Assembly: GCA_964561005.1 (NCBI GenBank)
Contig: CAZLNO010000002.1
Location: forward strand, 35,570-99,569
DNA from: CAZLNO01 sp964561005
GTDB taxonomy: Bacteria > Pseudomonadota > Alphaproteobacteria > Kiloniellales > Rhodovibrionaceae
Direction of reading: 5' to 3'
DNA: 64,000 nt
Made by a program: the position numbers and the translations under genes. Below the pieces are notes generated by a model. The model was given only the letters and a program-made list of their open reading frames with translations. It was not told the origin of the DNA and ran no database searches. Positions 1-8,328 of the stretch are shown here, piece after piece; position 1 is the stretch's first letter, and every line of letters starts with the position of its first letter.

Positions 1-471
1 CAGGTCCAGCCGGTCGGCCACGTAGGGACGCTTGCGGCCGGTCGGCGCGACCTCGATGGCGCGCGCGGCGATGGCGTCCAGCGGCGTGCTGTCGAGCAGC
101 GAGACCACCCTGGAATCGCGCTCCGCCAGGTCCCGCGTGCCCAGCAGCGCCGCGATGTCGATGGCCTTGACCCAGGGCTGGAACAGCGGGTTGCTCGCCG
201 CGTCCGGGTCCGCCGGGTCGCGCACGGGCTGGAAGCTGCCGCCCAGCGCCGCCGCCAGGATGCCCGAGGTCATGCCGCCGGCCGAGGCGCCGGCCAGCAC
301 GCGCAGGGTCACGTCGTGCGTCGGACAGTCCGGATCGCCCCGGTCCTTGGCGGCGGCGAAGGCCTCCAGCGCCTCGATCAGGAAGTCGACCACCCCGGCG
401 GTGTAGGCGCCGGCCGACACGGCCCCGGCCATCACCAGGCCGAGTTCATACTTTGGTGCGCTTTCGGCCAT
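1..471 (-). CDS. Patatin-like phospholipase, N-terminal part (runs off the left edge)
   Basis: 157 codons of a minus-strand gene that continues beyond base 1. Reading from ATG 471, the N-terminus has the patatin glycine-rich oxyanion stretch (GLVMAGAVSAGAYTAG, about residues 11-26) and the nucleophile elbow GASAGG (about residues 58-63), where Ser of the GxSxG motif is the expected catalytic residue of a Ser-Asp lipid acyl hydrolase. The Asp of the dyad lies outside the window. The oxyanion stretch, GAVSAGAY rather than GGGARGAY, resembles the longer bacterial patatin-related proteins. It is divergent from the methyltransferase at 566. A second, unrelated-looking patatin is at 45718-46740. 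Family call is firm; substrate unknown. Confidence 0.8.
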   Translation of the reverse strand, partial: MAESAPKYELGLVMAGAVSAGAYTAGVVDFLIEALEAFAAAKDRGDPDCPTHDVTLRVLAGASAGGMTSGILAAALGGSFQPVRDPADPDAASNPLFQPWVKAIDIAALLGTRDLAERDSRVVSLLDSTPLDAIAARAIEVAPTGRKRPYVADRLDL

Positions 472-565
472 GATCCCCCCGAACGAACATGGCATAAAGG
501 CCACGTCCTCAAGTCTGCCGCATTCGGGGTTCGTTAACCATGATGTCCGTGTGCAGGACCCGCTC

Positions 566-1096
566 ATGACCCGTGAGGCGCCGTCGCCCTGGGTGGAACG
601 TTTCGCCCCGTGGATACCGGCGGGCGGGGCGGTGCTCGACCTGGCCTGCGGGTCGGGACGCCACACCGCCTTCCTGCTGGCGCGCGGGCACCCGGTGGCG
701 GCGGTGGACCGCGACCTCTCGGGTCTGGCCGAGCTGCAAGACGACCCGCGGCTGGAGGCGGTCCTGGCGGACCTGGAGGACGGCCGGCCCTTCCCCCTGG
801 CGGGGCGGCGCTTCGCGGGCGTGGTGGTGACCAACTACCTGTATCGCCCGGTCCTGCCCGACATCGTGGATGCGGTCGCGCCCGGCGGCGTGCTGATCTA
901 CGAGACCTTCTCGGTGGACAACGCCGCCTTCGGCAAGCCCCGCAACCCGGCCTTCCTGCTGCGCCCCGGCGAGCTGCTGGAGGCCGTGCGCGGCCGGCTG
1001 CGGGTGCGGGCCTACGAGGACATCACCGTGACCGAGCCGCGTCCGGCCGCCGTCCAGCGCATCTGCGCCGAGCGCGAGGCGGACTCAGGCGGGTGA
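566..1096 (+). CDS. Class I SAM-dependent methyltransferase (TehB-like)
   Basis: A 176-residue protein with the class I motif I LDLACGSGRH near residue 25 and the acidic end of strand 2 (AAVDRDLS), followed by the TNYLYRP and GGVLIYETF segments seen in small TehB/UbiE-like methyltransferases. No extra substrate domain is present. An upstream in-frame ATG at 470 exists, but it overlaps the start of the divergent patatin and encodes a non-conserved leader, so ATG 566 (MTREAPSPW) is preferred. The 3' end overlaps the convergent amidase gene by 12 bases. The substrate cannot be read from sequence. Confidence 0.75.
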   Translation: MTREAPSPWVERFAPWIPAGGAVLDLACGSGRHTAFLLARGHPVAAVDRDLSGLAELQDDPRLEAVLADLEDGRPFPLAGRRFAGVVVTNYLYRPVLPDIVDAVAPGGVLIYETFSVDNAAFGKPRNPAFLLRPGELLEAVRGRLRVRAYEDITVTEPRPAAVQRICAEREADSGG

Positions 1097-1936
1097 CGCC
1101 GCCGCCGGCTGTTCCGGCGCGGCGAAGGCGCGGTCGTGCCGCAGCGACGGGACCCACCCTCGCGCCTGCACCACCTTGTCGAGGTCGATCTCCGCCGTCA
1201 CCACGCCCGGAGTCTCCCCGGCGTCGGCCAGCACCTCGCCCCAGGGCGCGACGATCAGGGAGTGGCCGTAGGTCTTTCGCCCCTCGGCGTGCGTCCCGCA
1301 CTGCGCGGGCGCGAGGACGAAGCAGCCGGTCTCGATGGCGCGGGCGCGCAGCAGCACGTGCCAGTGCGCCTGCCCGGTGAACTGCGTGAAGGCCGCGGGC
1401 ACCGTCAGCATCCGTGCACCGGCCTGCGCCAGGGCCCGATAGAGCGCGGGGAAGCGCAGGTCGTAGCAGATCGTCAACCCTGCCCGGCCCCAGGGCAGCT
1501 CGGCCAGCACGGCGCGCTCGCCGGGGCGGAAGGTCGCCGACTCGCGGTAGGTCTGGCCGTCCGGCACGTTGACGTCGAACATGTGGATCTTGTCGTAGCG
1601 CGCCTTGACCTGCCCGTCCGGACCGAAGAGGAAGGAGCGGTTGGCCAGGCGCTCGCCGCCCTCGACCCGCACCGCCGTCGAGCCCAGCAGCAGCCAGATG
1701 CCCAGGTCCCGCGCCAGTTCCGCGAACACCGGAAGCGCCGGGTGGTCCGCCTCCTCGGGCACCTTGGCGCGCAGGGCGGCGTGGTCCGGCTCCAGGATCG
1801 CGGTGTTCTCCGGCGTCACGACGAAGCGCGCGCCCTGCCCCCGCGCCGCGCGGATCAGTTCGGCCGCCGTCTCCAGGTTCGGCGCGAAATCCCGCTGCGA
1901 GGTGAGCTGGACCAGGCCGGCCGTGAAGGTCGTCAT
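1085..1936 (-). CDS. Carbon-nitrogen hydrolase, Nit1/deaminated-glutathione amidase type
   Basis: 283 residues of the nitrilase superfamily. The catalytic Glu-Lys-Cys triad is visible as E43 (TPENTA), K116 (YDKIHMF) and C157 (TICYDLRFP). The stretches YDKIHMFDVNVP and ESATFRPGE are typical of the Nit branch that hydrolyses deaminated glutathione, a damage-repair activity. Position supports this: the ATG overlaps the glutaredoxin stop by four bases (ATGA), so the two are translationally coupled and share a glutathione theme. Cytosolic, no signal peptide. The superfamily is certain; the exact substrate is inferred from motifs and neighbour. Confidence 0.85.
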   Translation of the reverse strand: MTTFTAGLVQLTSQRDFAPNLETAAELIRAARGQGARFVVTPENTAILEPDHAALRAKVPEEADHPALPVFAELARDLGIWLLLGSTAVRVEGGERLANRSFLFGPDGQVKARYDKIHMFDVNVPDGQTYRESATFRPGERAVLAELPWGRAGLTICYDLRFPALYRALAQAGARMLTVPAAFTQFTGQAHWHVLLRARAIETGCFVLAPAQCGTHAEGRKTYGHSLIVAPWGEVLADAGETPGVVTAEIDLDKVVQARGWVPSLRHDRAFAAPEQPAAASPA

Positions 1937-2199
1937 GTCGCCGCTTCCTTCAGCATCGCGTCGAGCCGCCCCTCGCGCTCCAGGGCATAGAGCTCGTCGC
2001 AGCCGCCGACGTGGTGGCCGTTGATGAAAATCTGCGGCACGGTGCGCTTGCCGTTGGCCCGCTCGATCATCTCCTTCTTGCGGCCGGGGTGGGTCAGCAC
2101 GTCGATCTCCTCCCACTCGACCCCCTTCTGCTTGAGAAGCTGCTTGGCGCGGTAGCAAAAGCCGCAGAGGAAGCTGGAGTACATCGTCACCTGGGCCAT
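1933..2199 (-). CDS. grxC: Glutaredoxin 3
   Basis: 88 residues, the normal glutaredoxin length. The active site is C12-G-F-C15 in place of the common CPYC. The cis-proline region is present as RTVPQIFI, and GGCDEL follows for glutathione binding. It uses glutathione to reduce protein disulfides or mixed disulfides in the cytoplasm. ATG 2199 was chosen over the longer open frame because it is preceded by AAGGAG about 7 bases upstream. It is the middle gene of the minus-strand run comF, grxC, amidase, an arrangement common in alphaproteobacteria. The Phe in the active site should shift redox potential only modestly. Confidence 0.9.
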   Translation of the reverse strand: MAQVTMYSSFLCGFCYRAKQLLKQKGVEWEEIDVLTHPGRKKEMIERANGKRTVPQIFINGHHVGGCDELYALEREGRLDAMLKEAAT

Positions 2200-2272
2200 T
2201 CCGAACTCCTTGTCGTGGTGTCTTGCAGGGCTCGCCTTTCCAATCGCCATATGGGAAGCCGACGGCGCGGTT

Positions 2273-3037
2273 TCATCTGTCCGCCCCGGCCCTCGGGCGC
2301 ACCACCCGCGCCAGGGTCAGCGCGTCCACCCCGGCCGCGCCGGCGCGCCGCAGCACGCGCGCGCAGCCCTCCAGCGTCGCGCCCGTGGTCAGCACGTCGT
2401 CGACCAGCAGCACGCGCCGGCCCTCGATCCGCCTCGCCCGGCGCGGCGGCACGGCAAAGGCGCCGGCGACGTTGCGCCGCCGGGCGGCCGAGGTCTTGTT
2501 GCCTTGCGAGGGCGTGTTGCGGCGGCGGACCAGCACGTCGGGCGCGACCGGCGTGCCGCTGTGCCGGCCCAGCGCGTTGGCCAGCAGCGCCGCCTGGTTG
2601 TAGCGCCGGCGCAGCAGCCGCCAGCGGTGCAGCGGCACCGGCACGATGACCTCGGCCTCGGCCAGGAGGTCGGGCGCCGCGCGCGCCATCCAGGCGGCGA
2701 AGGCCGGCGCGGCCTCGGTGCGGTCGGCGTGCTTGAACGCCAGGAGCAGGTCGCGGCTGCCGGCATCGTAGGCCATGACCGAGCGGCCCCGGTCGTAGGC
2801 CGGCGGCCGGGCGTGGCAGGCGCCGCAGAGCGATTCGGGGCCTGGGTCCAGCTCGAAGGGAAAGCCGCACTGACGGCACAGCGGCGGCGCCAGGAAGTCC
2901 ACCTGCTCCCAGCAGGCCGCGCAGAGCGTCCCCGGCCGGTCCACGCTCGCCCCGCAGCCCAGACACCGCGGCGGCAGCACGGCGTTGAGGAGGAAGGTGG
3001 TGAGCGCTGTTGGCTTTATCGGGTTTCCTGCCGCCAC
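2273..3037 (-). CDS. comF: ComF family protein (phosphoribosyltransferase fold)
   Basis: 254 residues. The N-terminus has a zinc-ribbon pattern of paired cysteines (CLGCG, CAAC, CRQCG, CGAC between about residues 25 and 75). The C-terminus has the PRPP-binding loop VLLVDDVLTTGAT of type I phosphoribosyltransferases. ComF proteins act in DNA uptake, with a helicase partner in Gram-positives; in alphaproteobacteria the role is poorly known and the gene usually sits next to grxC, as here. The start is GTG 3037; no ATG precedes the first cysteine pair. The gap to grxC is 73 bases, so co-transcription is likely. Confidence 0.85.
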   Translation of the reverse strand: MAAGNPIKPTALTTFLLNAVLPPRCLGCGASVDRPGTLCAACWEQVDFLAPPLCRQCGFPFELDPGPESLCGACHARPPAYDRGRSVMAYDAGSRDLLLAFKHADRTEAAPAFAAWMARAAPDLLAEAEVIVPVPLHRWRLLRRRYNQAALLANALGRHSGTPVAPDVLVRRRNTPSQGNKTSAARRRNVAGAFAVPPRRARRIEGRRVLLVDDVLTTGATLEGCARVLRRAGAAGVDALTLARVVRPRAGADR

Positions 3038-3421
3038 GGCCCGAAGCGCCCCTGAATTCGTGTCAACCGCGGTTGCGGGATGCGGCCCCTGTCCGCGGCC
3101 CGAACATCCTGCAGGCGGCGGGAGGGCGAAAACGTTCGGGGCGCGGACGGGAGCCCGCGTCCCGCGATAAGAAAGGCCCTGAGCGAGGCACCGCCCAGGG
3201 CCGTCTCTCCAGGGCCGTCTCTATAGTGGGCCTCATGGGATAATGGAGGAGGCCCGCTGGATCTGAACCTGCGTATACGCATGACGCGAATTTCTGTCAA
3301 GCGCTTCCCGCAGGTGCAACAGCCCTGCCGCGAGACGATAGTCGTTCATGCACGCGAAAGCAGGCTGGTCCGGGAAATCCCGCCATTGCCGCGCCCCCCG
3401 CCCATCCCATATAGCCAGGCC
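3038..3421. other. 384-base divergent intergenic region with short repeats
   Basis: No gene is seen between comF and the NDUFAF5-like methyltransferase. The region holds a degenerate copy of repeat family A (about 3127-3170), two 13-base direct copies of CAGGGCCGTCTCT (3196-3208 and 3210-3222), a GGGCCTC/GAGGCCC inverted repeat around 3227-3254, and a perfect 12-base palindrome TGCGTATACGCA (3270-3281). It must contain both divergent promoters, but no convincing -35/-10 pair stood out. Confidence 0.5.
3127..3170. repeat. Intergenic repeat family A, degenerate copy 1
   Basis: GCGAAAACGTTC followed by a GGGGCGCGG...CCCGCGTCCCG hairpin. This matches the junction and second hairpin of the fuller copies at 10471 and 34147; the first hairpin is absent or eroded. 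Confidence 0.45.
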
Positions 3422-4402
3422 ATGACCGACACCGCCGACACCCAGGCCGTCTTCGACCGCGCTGCCGTCCGGCGGCACCGCGAGCGCGTGGCCGCCACGC
3501 TGGCCGACTACGACTTCCTGTTGCGCGAGGTGGCCGAGCGGCTGGCCGACCGGCTGGACGACGTGAAGCGGAGCTTTCCGCTGGCGCTGGACCTGGGTTG
3601 CCACGACGGCACGCTGGCGACGACGCTCGCCGGGCGCGGCGGCATCGAGACGCTGGTGCAGGCCGACATCGCTGAAGACATGGCACGGCGCGCCCGCGAT
3701 GCGGACGGCCCCCTCGCCCACCGCCCCACCCTGGTGGCGGACGAGGAGCTGCTGCCGTTCAGCGAGCGCAGCTTCGACCTCGTGCTCAGCCTGATGAGCC
3801 TGCACTGGGTCAACGACCTGCCGGGGGCGTTGCTGCAGATCAACCACGCGCTGAAACCCGACGGGCTGTTCCTCGCCGCGCTGCCGGGCGGCGAGACGCT
3901 TTACGAGCTGCGGCAGTCGCTGCTGATGGCGGAGAGCGAGCTGGAGGGCGGCGCCGGCCCGCGCGTCTCGCCCTTTGCCCAGATCCAGGACGCCGCCGGC
4001 CTGCTGCAGCGTGTCGGCTTCGCCCTGCCCGTCTGCGACGTGGACACGATCACCGTGCGCTATCCCAATGCCCTGAAGCTGATGGACGATCTGCGCGGCA
4101 TGGGGGAGAGCAACGCCGTCCGCGCGCGGCGCAAGGGCTGGTCGCGGCGCGAGACGCTGCTGCACGCCGCCGAGATCTACCAGGAGACCTTCGGCGACGA
4201 CGAGGGGGGCATCCCCGCGACCTTCCAGATCATCTTCCTGACCGCCTGGCGCCCCGACGCCAGCCAGCCCCAGCCGCTGCGTCCCGGCAGCGCGGAGGCC
4301 CGCCTCGCCGAGGCGCTGGGCACCGAGGAGGTTCGCACCGGCGTGAAGACGGCCCCGCCCCGGCCGAACGGCGGCCCGGACCCGAACCCCGGAGACAGTT
4401 AG
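3422..4402 (+). CDS. NDUFAF5-like SAM-dependent methyltransferase/hydroxylase
   Basis: 326 residues. Class I motif I appears as LDLGCHDGTL near residue 58, and DLVLSLMSLHWVNDLPG corresponds to the region after motif III in BioC and NDUFAF5 proteins. Mitochondrial NDUFAF5 modifies an arginine of complex I subunit NDUFS7, and alphaproteobacterial homologues sit next to comF/grxC exactly as here, so a complex I assembly role is a reasonable inference. ATG 3422 (MTDTADTQ) is preferred over the upstream in-frame start at 3281, whose leader is not conserved-looking. The last four bases overlap the convergent RHH gene. Confidence 0.75.
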   Translation: MTDTADTQAVFDRAAVRRHRERVAATLADYDFLLREVAERLADRLDDVKRSFPLALDLGCHDGTLATTLAGRGGIETLVQADIAEDMARRARDADGPLAHRPTLVADEELLPFSERSFDLVLSLMSLHWVNDLPGALLQINHALKPDGLFLAALPGGETLYELRQSLLMAESELEGGAGPRVSPFAQIQDAAGLLQRVGFALPVCDVDTITVRYPNALKLMDDLRGMGESNAVRARRKGWSRRETLLHAAEIYQETFGDDEGGIPATFQIIFLTAWRPDASQPQPLRPGSAEARLAEALGTEEVRTGVKTAPPRPNGGPDPNPGDS

Positions 4403-4719
4403 CGCTTCACGCCCGCGCGCCCCGCGTGGGCCGCGCCATCGCCCGGCCGGTCCGGCGCGCCCGGCTCCACGGTGCCGTGCCCGGCGGCGGCATGACCCTC
4501 CGGCGTCGCGGCCTCACGAAAATAGCTCAGGACATAGACACGCACGCTGGCGGTCAGCGTGTGCTCCCGGCAAGTCGTTGCAGCCCGCTCGCAGATCTTG
4601 CCGATGCCCACGCCCTCGCGGGTGGCGATCTCGTCCAGGGCGTCCCAGACCGCCCGCTCCAGGCGAAGGCTGGTGCGGTGGCCGCGCACGACGACATTGC
4701 GGCTGACGAGGGAACTCAT
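4399..4719 (-). CDS. Ribbon-helix-helix domain protein
   Basis: 106 residues. The N-terminal 45 residues (SRNVVVRGHRTSLRLERAVW onward) match the small RHH_4-type proteins common in Rhodospirillales: one beta strand followed by two helices, expected to dimerise and bind DNA. The tail after about residue 65 is rich in Ala, Gly and Pro and probably disordered. ATG 4719 is chosen because GGGAGG lies 7-12 bases upstream, rather than the in-frame ATG at 4734. Targets are unknown. An inverted repeat upstream at 4882-4899 could be an operator for this gene or for moaA. Confidence 0.7.
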   Translation of the reverse strand: MSSLVSRNVVVRGHRTSLRLERAVWDALDEIATREGVGIGKICERAATTCREHTLTASVRVYVLSYFREAATPEGHAAAGHGTVEPGAPDRPGDGAAHAGRAGVKR

Positions 4720-5060
4720 GGCCGCACCTCCCAAGGGGGTTGCTGCGCAGCCGCCACGAACCGCGGCGCCCGCCGGCGCGTGCGCCTGCCGTCGTATGCG
4801 CTCCAGCCTGGCGCCGAAACCCCTACCCTCGCCCGTATCCGGGATTTCCGAGCCTCATCTGCCGAACCCAAGACGCTCCCTCTCATAACATCGTATGAGT
4901 TGCGCTTAACTGTATAAAGCAACCAGGGATGGTGGCGCAACCCTCGACCGGCACGCCTTGGGTCTTGGCCGGGCAAAGGCCACATAAAGGCCTCATCAGG
5001 ATGGGGATGAAACCTGAGCGCGGCGGTGCTATATTGCCGCCGGAAAGATGGGGAGGAGCG
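4720..5060. other. 341-base divergent intergenic region upstream of moaA
   Basis: Contains no gene. It becomes AT-richer around 4880-4930, where an inverted repeat (4882-4899) and TATAAA (4913-4918) occur. I looked for a molybdenum-cofactor riboswitch ahead of moaA and could not recognise one. The moaA ribosome site GGGAGGAG is at 5051-5058. Confidence 0.5.
4882..4899. promoter_or_regulatory. Inverted repeat, possible operator
   Basis: CTCATA and TATGAG arms, perfect over 6 bases, separated by 6 bases, between the RHH gene and moaA. RHH proteins bind short palindromes of this size, so autoregulation is possible. The binding protein is unknown. Confidence 0.3.
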
Positions 5061-6059
5061 ATGAGCGAGCTGGTGGACCCCTTCGGGCGTGCGATCACCT
5101 ATCTGCGGGTCTCGGTGACCGACCGCTGCGATTTCCGCTGTGTGTACTGCATGGCCGAGGACATGACCTTCCTGCCCAAGAAGGAGGTCTTGAGCCTGGA
5201 GGAGCTGGACCGGCTGTGCAGCGCCTTCGTCGACCTGGGCGTGCGCAAGCTGCGGCTGACCGGCGGCGAGCCGCTGGTGCGGCGGAACATCATGTGGCTG
5301 ATCGAGCGTCTGAGCCGCCACCTGGGTTGCGGCGCGCTGGACGAGCTGACGCTGACCACGAACGCCAGCCAGCTTGCCAAGTACGCACAGCCGCTCGTGG
5401 ATCTCGGCGTGCGGCGGGTCAACGTCTCCCTGGACACCCTCGACCCCGAGAAGTTCAAGGCGATCACCCGCTGGGGCCGCTACGACAAGGTGATGGCGGG
5501 CCTCGAAGCCGCGAAGCGGGCCGGCCTGGGCGTCAAGATCAACGCCGTGGCGCTGAAGGGCGTGAACGACGACGAGTTCGAGCGCATGATCGACTGGGCG
5601 CACGGCGAAGGCTGGGACATCACCTTCATCGAGGTGATGCCGATGGGCGACGTCGGCGAGACCCGCCTGGAGCAGTACCTGCCCCTGTCGATGCTGCGCG
5701 GGCAGCTTCAGCAGCGCTACACCCTGGTGGACCTGCCCGACGACACCGGCGGACCGGCGCGCTATGTCCGGGCGGAGGAGACCGGCGGGCGGATCGGCTT
5801 CATCACGCCGCTCACCCACAATTTCTGCGAAAGCTGCAACCGGGTGCGCCTGACCTGCACCGGCACGCTGTTCATGTGCCTGGGCCAGGAGGATTCGGCG
5901 GATTTGCGCACGCCGCTGCGGGCCAGCGACGACGACACGATGTTGCACGAGGCCATCCGCGAGGCGATCACGCGCAAGCCCAAGGGCCACGACTTCGTCA
6001 TCGACCGCCGCCGCAACCGGGCCTCCGTCCCCCGCCACATGAGCGTCACCGGCGGCTGA
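5061..6059 (+). CDS. moaA: GTP 3',8-cyclase (molybdenum cofactor biosynthesis)
   Basis: 332 residues. The radical-SAM cluster cysteines are C23, C27 and C30 (DRCDFRCVYC). The second, GTP-facing cluster uses C256, C259 and C273 (FCESCNRVRLTC...FMCLG). LRLTGGEPL is the SAM-binding GGE motif, and the protein ends in the Gly-Gly tail needed for activity. It converts GTP to 3',8-cyclo-GTP, the first step of molybdopterin synthesis. ATG 5061 follows GGGAGGAG. It stands alone here; no moaC, moaE or mobA is in the window, though a molybdopterin enzyme (msrP, 51515) is. Confidence 0.95.
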   Translation: MSELVDPFGRAITYLRVSVTDRCDFRCVYCMAEDMTFLPKKEVLSLEELDRLCSAFVDLGVRKLRLTGGEPLVRRNIMWLIERLSRHLGCGALDELTLTTNASQLAKYAQPLVDLGVRRVNVSLDTLDPEKFKAITRWGRYDKVMAGLEAAKRAGLGVKINAVALKGVNDDEFERMIDWAHGEGWDITFIEVMPMGDVGETRLEQYLPLSMLRGQLQQRYTLVDLPDDTGGPARYVRAEETGGRIGFITPLTHNFCESCNRVRLTCTGTLFMCLGQEDSADLRTPLRASDDDTMLHEAIREAITRKPKGHDFVIDRRRNRASVPRHMSVTGG

Positions 6060-6197
6060 CCGCCGCGACCCGCCTCCGCCGTCGCGGCGTCGCCGGTCGC
6101 GGTGCGCGCTTGACCGCGTCCGGTTGCCGGAAGCGCTCAAGGCGTTTACCATCCGCGCCGATTTTGCAACGCACAATAAAACGACGGGGAGGCAGGG

Positions 6198-8000
6198 ATG
6201 ACGTTCACCACGCGCCCGGAGATCCGGGGCACGCATGGCGCCGTGGCCTCGACGCACTGGCTGGCATCGGCCGCCGGCATGGCGATCCTGGAAAAGGGCG
6301 GCAACGCCTTCGACGCCGCCGTGGCCACGGGCTTCGTACTGCAGGTGGTGGAACCGCACCTGAACGGCCCCGGCGGCGAGGTGCCGATCCTGCTCTGGGA
6401 TTCCCGCGAGCGCCAGCCGAGCGTCATCTGCGGCCAGGGCGTGGCGCCGGAGCGGGCGACCATTGCCGCGTACCGCGGCCTGGGACTCAGCCTTGTGCCG
6501 GGGACCGGCCTGCTGGCCAGCGTGGTGCCAGGCGCTTTCGACGCCTGGATGGTGCTGCTGCGCGACCACGGCACGCTGCCCCTGCGCGAGGTGCTGGAAC
6601 CGGCGATCGGCTACGCCAACGGCGGCTTTCCCCTGGTGCCGCGGATCAGTCACGCCATCGCCCACGTCGCCGACCTCTTCCGCGATGAATGGACCAGCTC
6701 CGCCGCCGTCTACCTGCCCGGCGACGGCGTGCCCGCGCCGGGCAGCCTGTTCAGCAATCCGCGCCTGGCGCAGACCTACCACCGCATCGTCGACGAGGCC
6801 GAACGGCGCGGCCGCGGCCGCGACGGCCAGATCGAGGCGGCGCGCCATTGCTGGGCCGAGGGCTTCGTCGCCGAGGCCATCGCCCGCTTCTGCCGCAGCC
6901 GCGAGGTCATGGACAGTACCGGCCATCGTCACGCCGGCATGCTGAGCGAGGACGACCTGGCGCGCTGGCGGGCCACCAAGGAGGCGCCGGCGACCGGCGA
7001 CTATGCCGGGTTGACCGTCTGCAAGGGCGGCGTCTGGAGCCAGGGACCGGTGCTGCTGCAGCAACTGGCGCTGCTGAAGGGCTTCGACCTGGACGCGATG
7101 GACCCGCTCGGGCCCGATTTCGTGCATACCGTGGTGGAGTGCGCCAAGCTGGCGTTCGCCGACCGCGAGTCCTTCTACGGCGACCCCGCGTTCGTCCAGG
7201 TGCCGATGGACACCCTGCTGTCCGCGGACTATGCGGCCAGGCGCCGCGCCCTGGTGGGCGAGACGGCCTCGCGCGAGCTGCGGCCGGGCGATATCCCCGG
7301 CCACGGGGCGCCGCTGGACGACCTCTTGCGCACCGCGGCCGCCGCCGAGCCGGCCGCGACCGCGCTGGGCGGCGGCGAGCCGACGGTGCAGGACGGCCCG
7401 CCCCAGGACGCGGGGCCGGGCGATACCTGCCATCTCGACGTCGTGGACCGCCACGGCAACATCGTTTCCGCCACGCCCTCGGGCGGCTGGCTGCAATCCT
7501 CGCCGGTGATCCCGGAACTGGGCTTCTGCCTGAACACGCGGGCGCAGATGTTCTGGCTGGAGGAGGACCACCCCAACACCATCGCCCCGGGCAAGCGTCC
7601 ACGCACCACGCTGTCCGCGAATCTGGCGCTCAAGGACGGCCAGCCGGTTCTGGCCTGGGGCACGCCCGGCGGCGACTACCAGGACCAGTGGTCGCTCACC
7701 TTCCTGCTGCGACACCTGCACCAGGGGATGAACCTGCAGGAGGCCATCGACGCCCCGATGTTCCAGACCGACCACATGCCGGCCTCCTTCCATCCCCGCG
7801 CCTGCCGTCCCGGCAGCCTGACCCTGGAGGACCGCTTCCCCCAGGCCACGACGGACGAACTGAAGCGGCGCGGCCATGAGGTCGAGGTGGTGGACGGCTG
7901 GTCGCTGGGCCGGCTGTCCGCCGTCGGCCGCGAGCCGGACGGCCAGATCAAGGCCGCCGCCAATCCCCGCTTCATGCAGGGCTACGCCATCGGGCGATAG
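6198..8000 (+). CDS. Gamma-glutamyltransferase family protein
   Basis: 600 residues of the Ntn-hydrolase GGT fold. The large-subunit part starts with HGAVASTHWLASAAGMAILE and GGNAFDAAVATGFVLQVVEP. The expected self-processing nucleophile is T410 in GDTCHLDVVDRHGN, where Cys follows in place of the second Thr of classical TTHxSV. No signal peptide is visible, so it is probably cytoplasmic, unlike periplasmic GGTs. Members of this branch include acylases and uncharacterised amidases, so glutathione is only one possible substrate. ATG 6198 follows GGGGAGGCAG. The gene stands alone between moaA and a repeat. Confidence 0.85.
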   Translation: MTFTTRPEIRGTHGAVASTHWLASAAGMAILEKGGNAFDAAVATGFVLQVVEPHLNGPGGEVPILLWDSRERQPSVICGQGVAPERATIAAYRGLGLSLVPGTGLLASVVPGAFDAWMVLLRDHGTLPLREVLEPAIGYANGGFPLVPRISHAIAHVADLFRDEWTSSAAVYLPGDGVPAPGSLFSNPRLAQTYHRIVDEAERRGRGRDGQIEAARHCWAEGFVAEAIARFCRSREVMDSTGHRHAGMLSEDDLARWRATKEAPATGDYAGLTVCKGGVWSQGPVLLQQLALLKGFDLDAMDPLGPDFVHTVVECAKLAFADRESFYGDPAFVQVPMDTLLSADYAARRRALVGETASRELRPGDIPGHGAPLDDLLRTAAAAEPAATALGGGEPTVQDGPPQDAGPGDTCHLDVVDRHGNIVSATPSGGWLQSSPVIPELGFCLNTRAQMFWLEEDHPNTIAPGKRPRTTLSANLALKDGQPVLAWGTPGGDYQDQWSLTFLLRHLHQGMNLQEAIDAPMFQTDHMPASFHPRACRPGSLTLEDRFPQATTDELKRRGHEVEVVDGWSLGRLSAVGREPDGQIKAAANPRFMQGYAIGR

Positions 8001-8036
8001 GAGGCGACGGCCCGGAACCCTCATGGGGCAGGTATG

Positions 8037-8153
8037 ATACCGCTCGACAAATGAAACCGTACATTTGGATGGCCTCATGCTTCGACAAGCTCAGCATGAG
8101 GTCCTCGTCCTGAGCTTGTCGAAGGACGAGTCCAATCAAACGTCGAGCGGTAT
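8037..8153. repeat. Imperfect intergenic palindrome (family D)
   Basis: Outer arms ATACCGCTCGA (from 8037) and TCGAGCGGTAT (to 8153) flank an inner stem with CTTCGACAAGCTCAGCATGA on the left and CCTGAGCTTGTCGAAG on the right. This CTTCGACAAGCTCAG/CTGAGCTTGTCGAAG type is widespread between genes in several alphaproteobacteria. Its translation is the familiar LRQAQ...LSLSK peptide that contaminates gene calls. Confidence 0.75.
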
Positions 8154-8175
8154 GAGCCTGCCAAAGGGCGGTCCT

Positions 8176-8193
8176 GGCACGCTGAAGCGTGCC
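8176..8193. repeat. Intergenic repeat family B hairpin, copy 1
   Basis: GGCACGCT-GA-AGCGTGCC, a perfect palindrome of 8-base arms. Related hairpins occur at 25190-25206 and 45670-45687, each paired there with an AGGCTGAAGCCT palindrome, which is not clearly present here. Confidence 0.6.
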
Positions 8194-8328
8194 CTGCGAT
8201 TCCGAGGTTCCGGACGGAAACCCGGGAGCCTTTGGCGGCCGGCGCGCGTTACTGTTCCGGCGCTTCGGGCAAGAGGCCCGCGCCGGCCGCCAGATGGCCG
8301 CTTCAGACAAACCGCGAGCCGCGACGCC

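Larger units (their letters stand above)
8001..8328. other. 328-base intergenic region with two repeats
   Basis: Between the GGT homologue and the metzincin-like gene. It holds a roughly 120-base imperfect palindrome (8037-8153) and one hairpin of repeat family B (8176-8193). The metzincin frame is open through this region, but its translation there is only the repeat read as protein. Confidence 0.6.

Noticed and set aside
4716..8078. Minus-strand open frame of 1120 codons antisense to moaA and the GGT homologue
   Set aside because: Runs across two well-supported plus-strand genes; low-complexity Arg/Gly/Ala/His translation typical of antisense frames in high-GC DNA.
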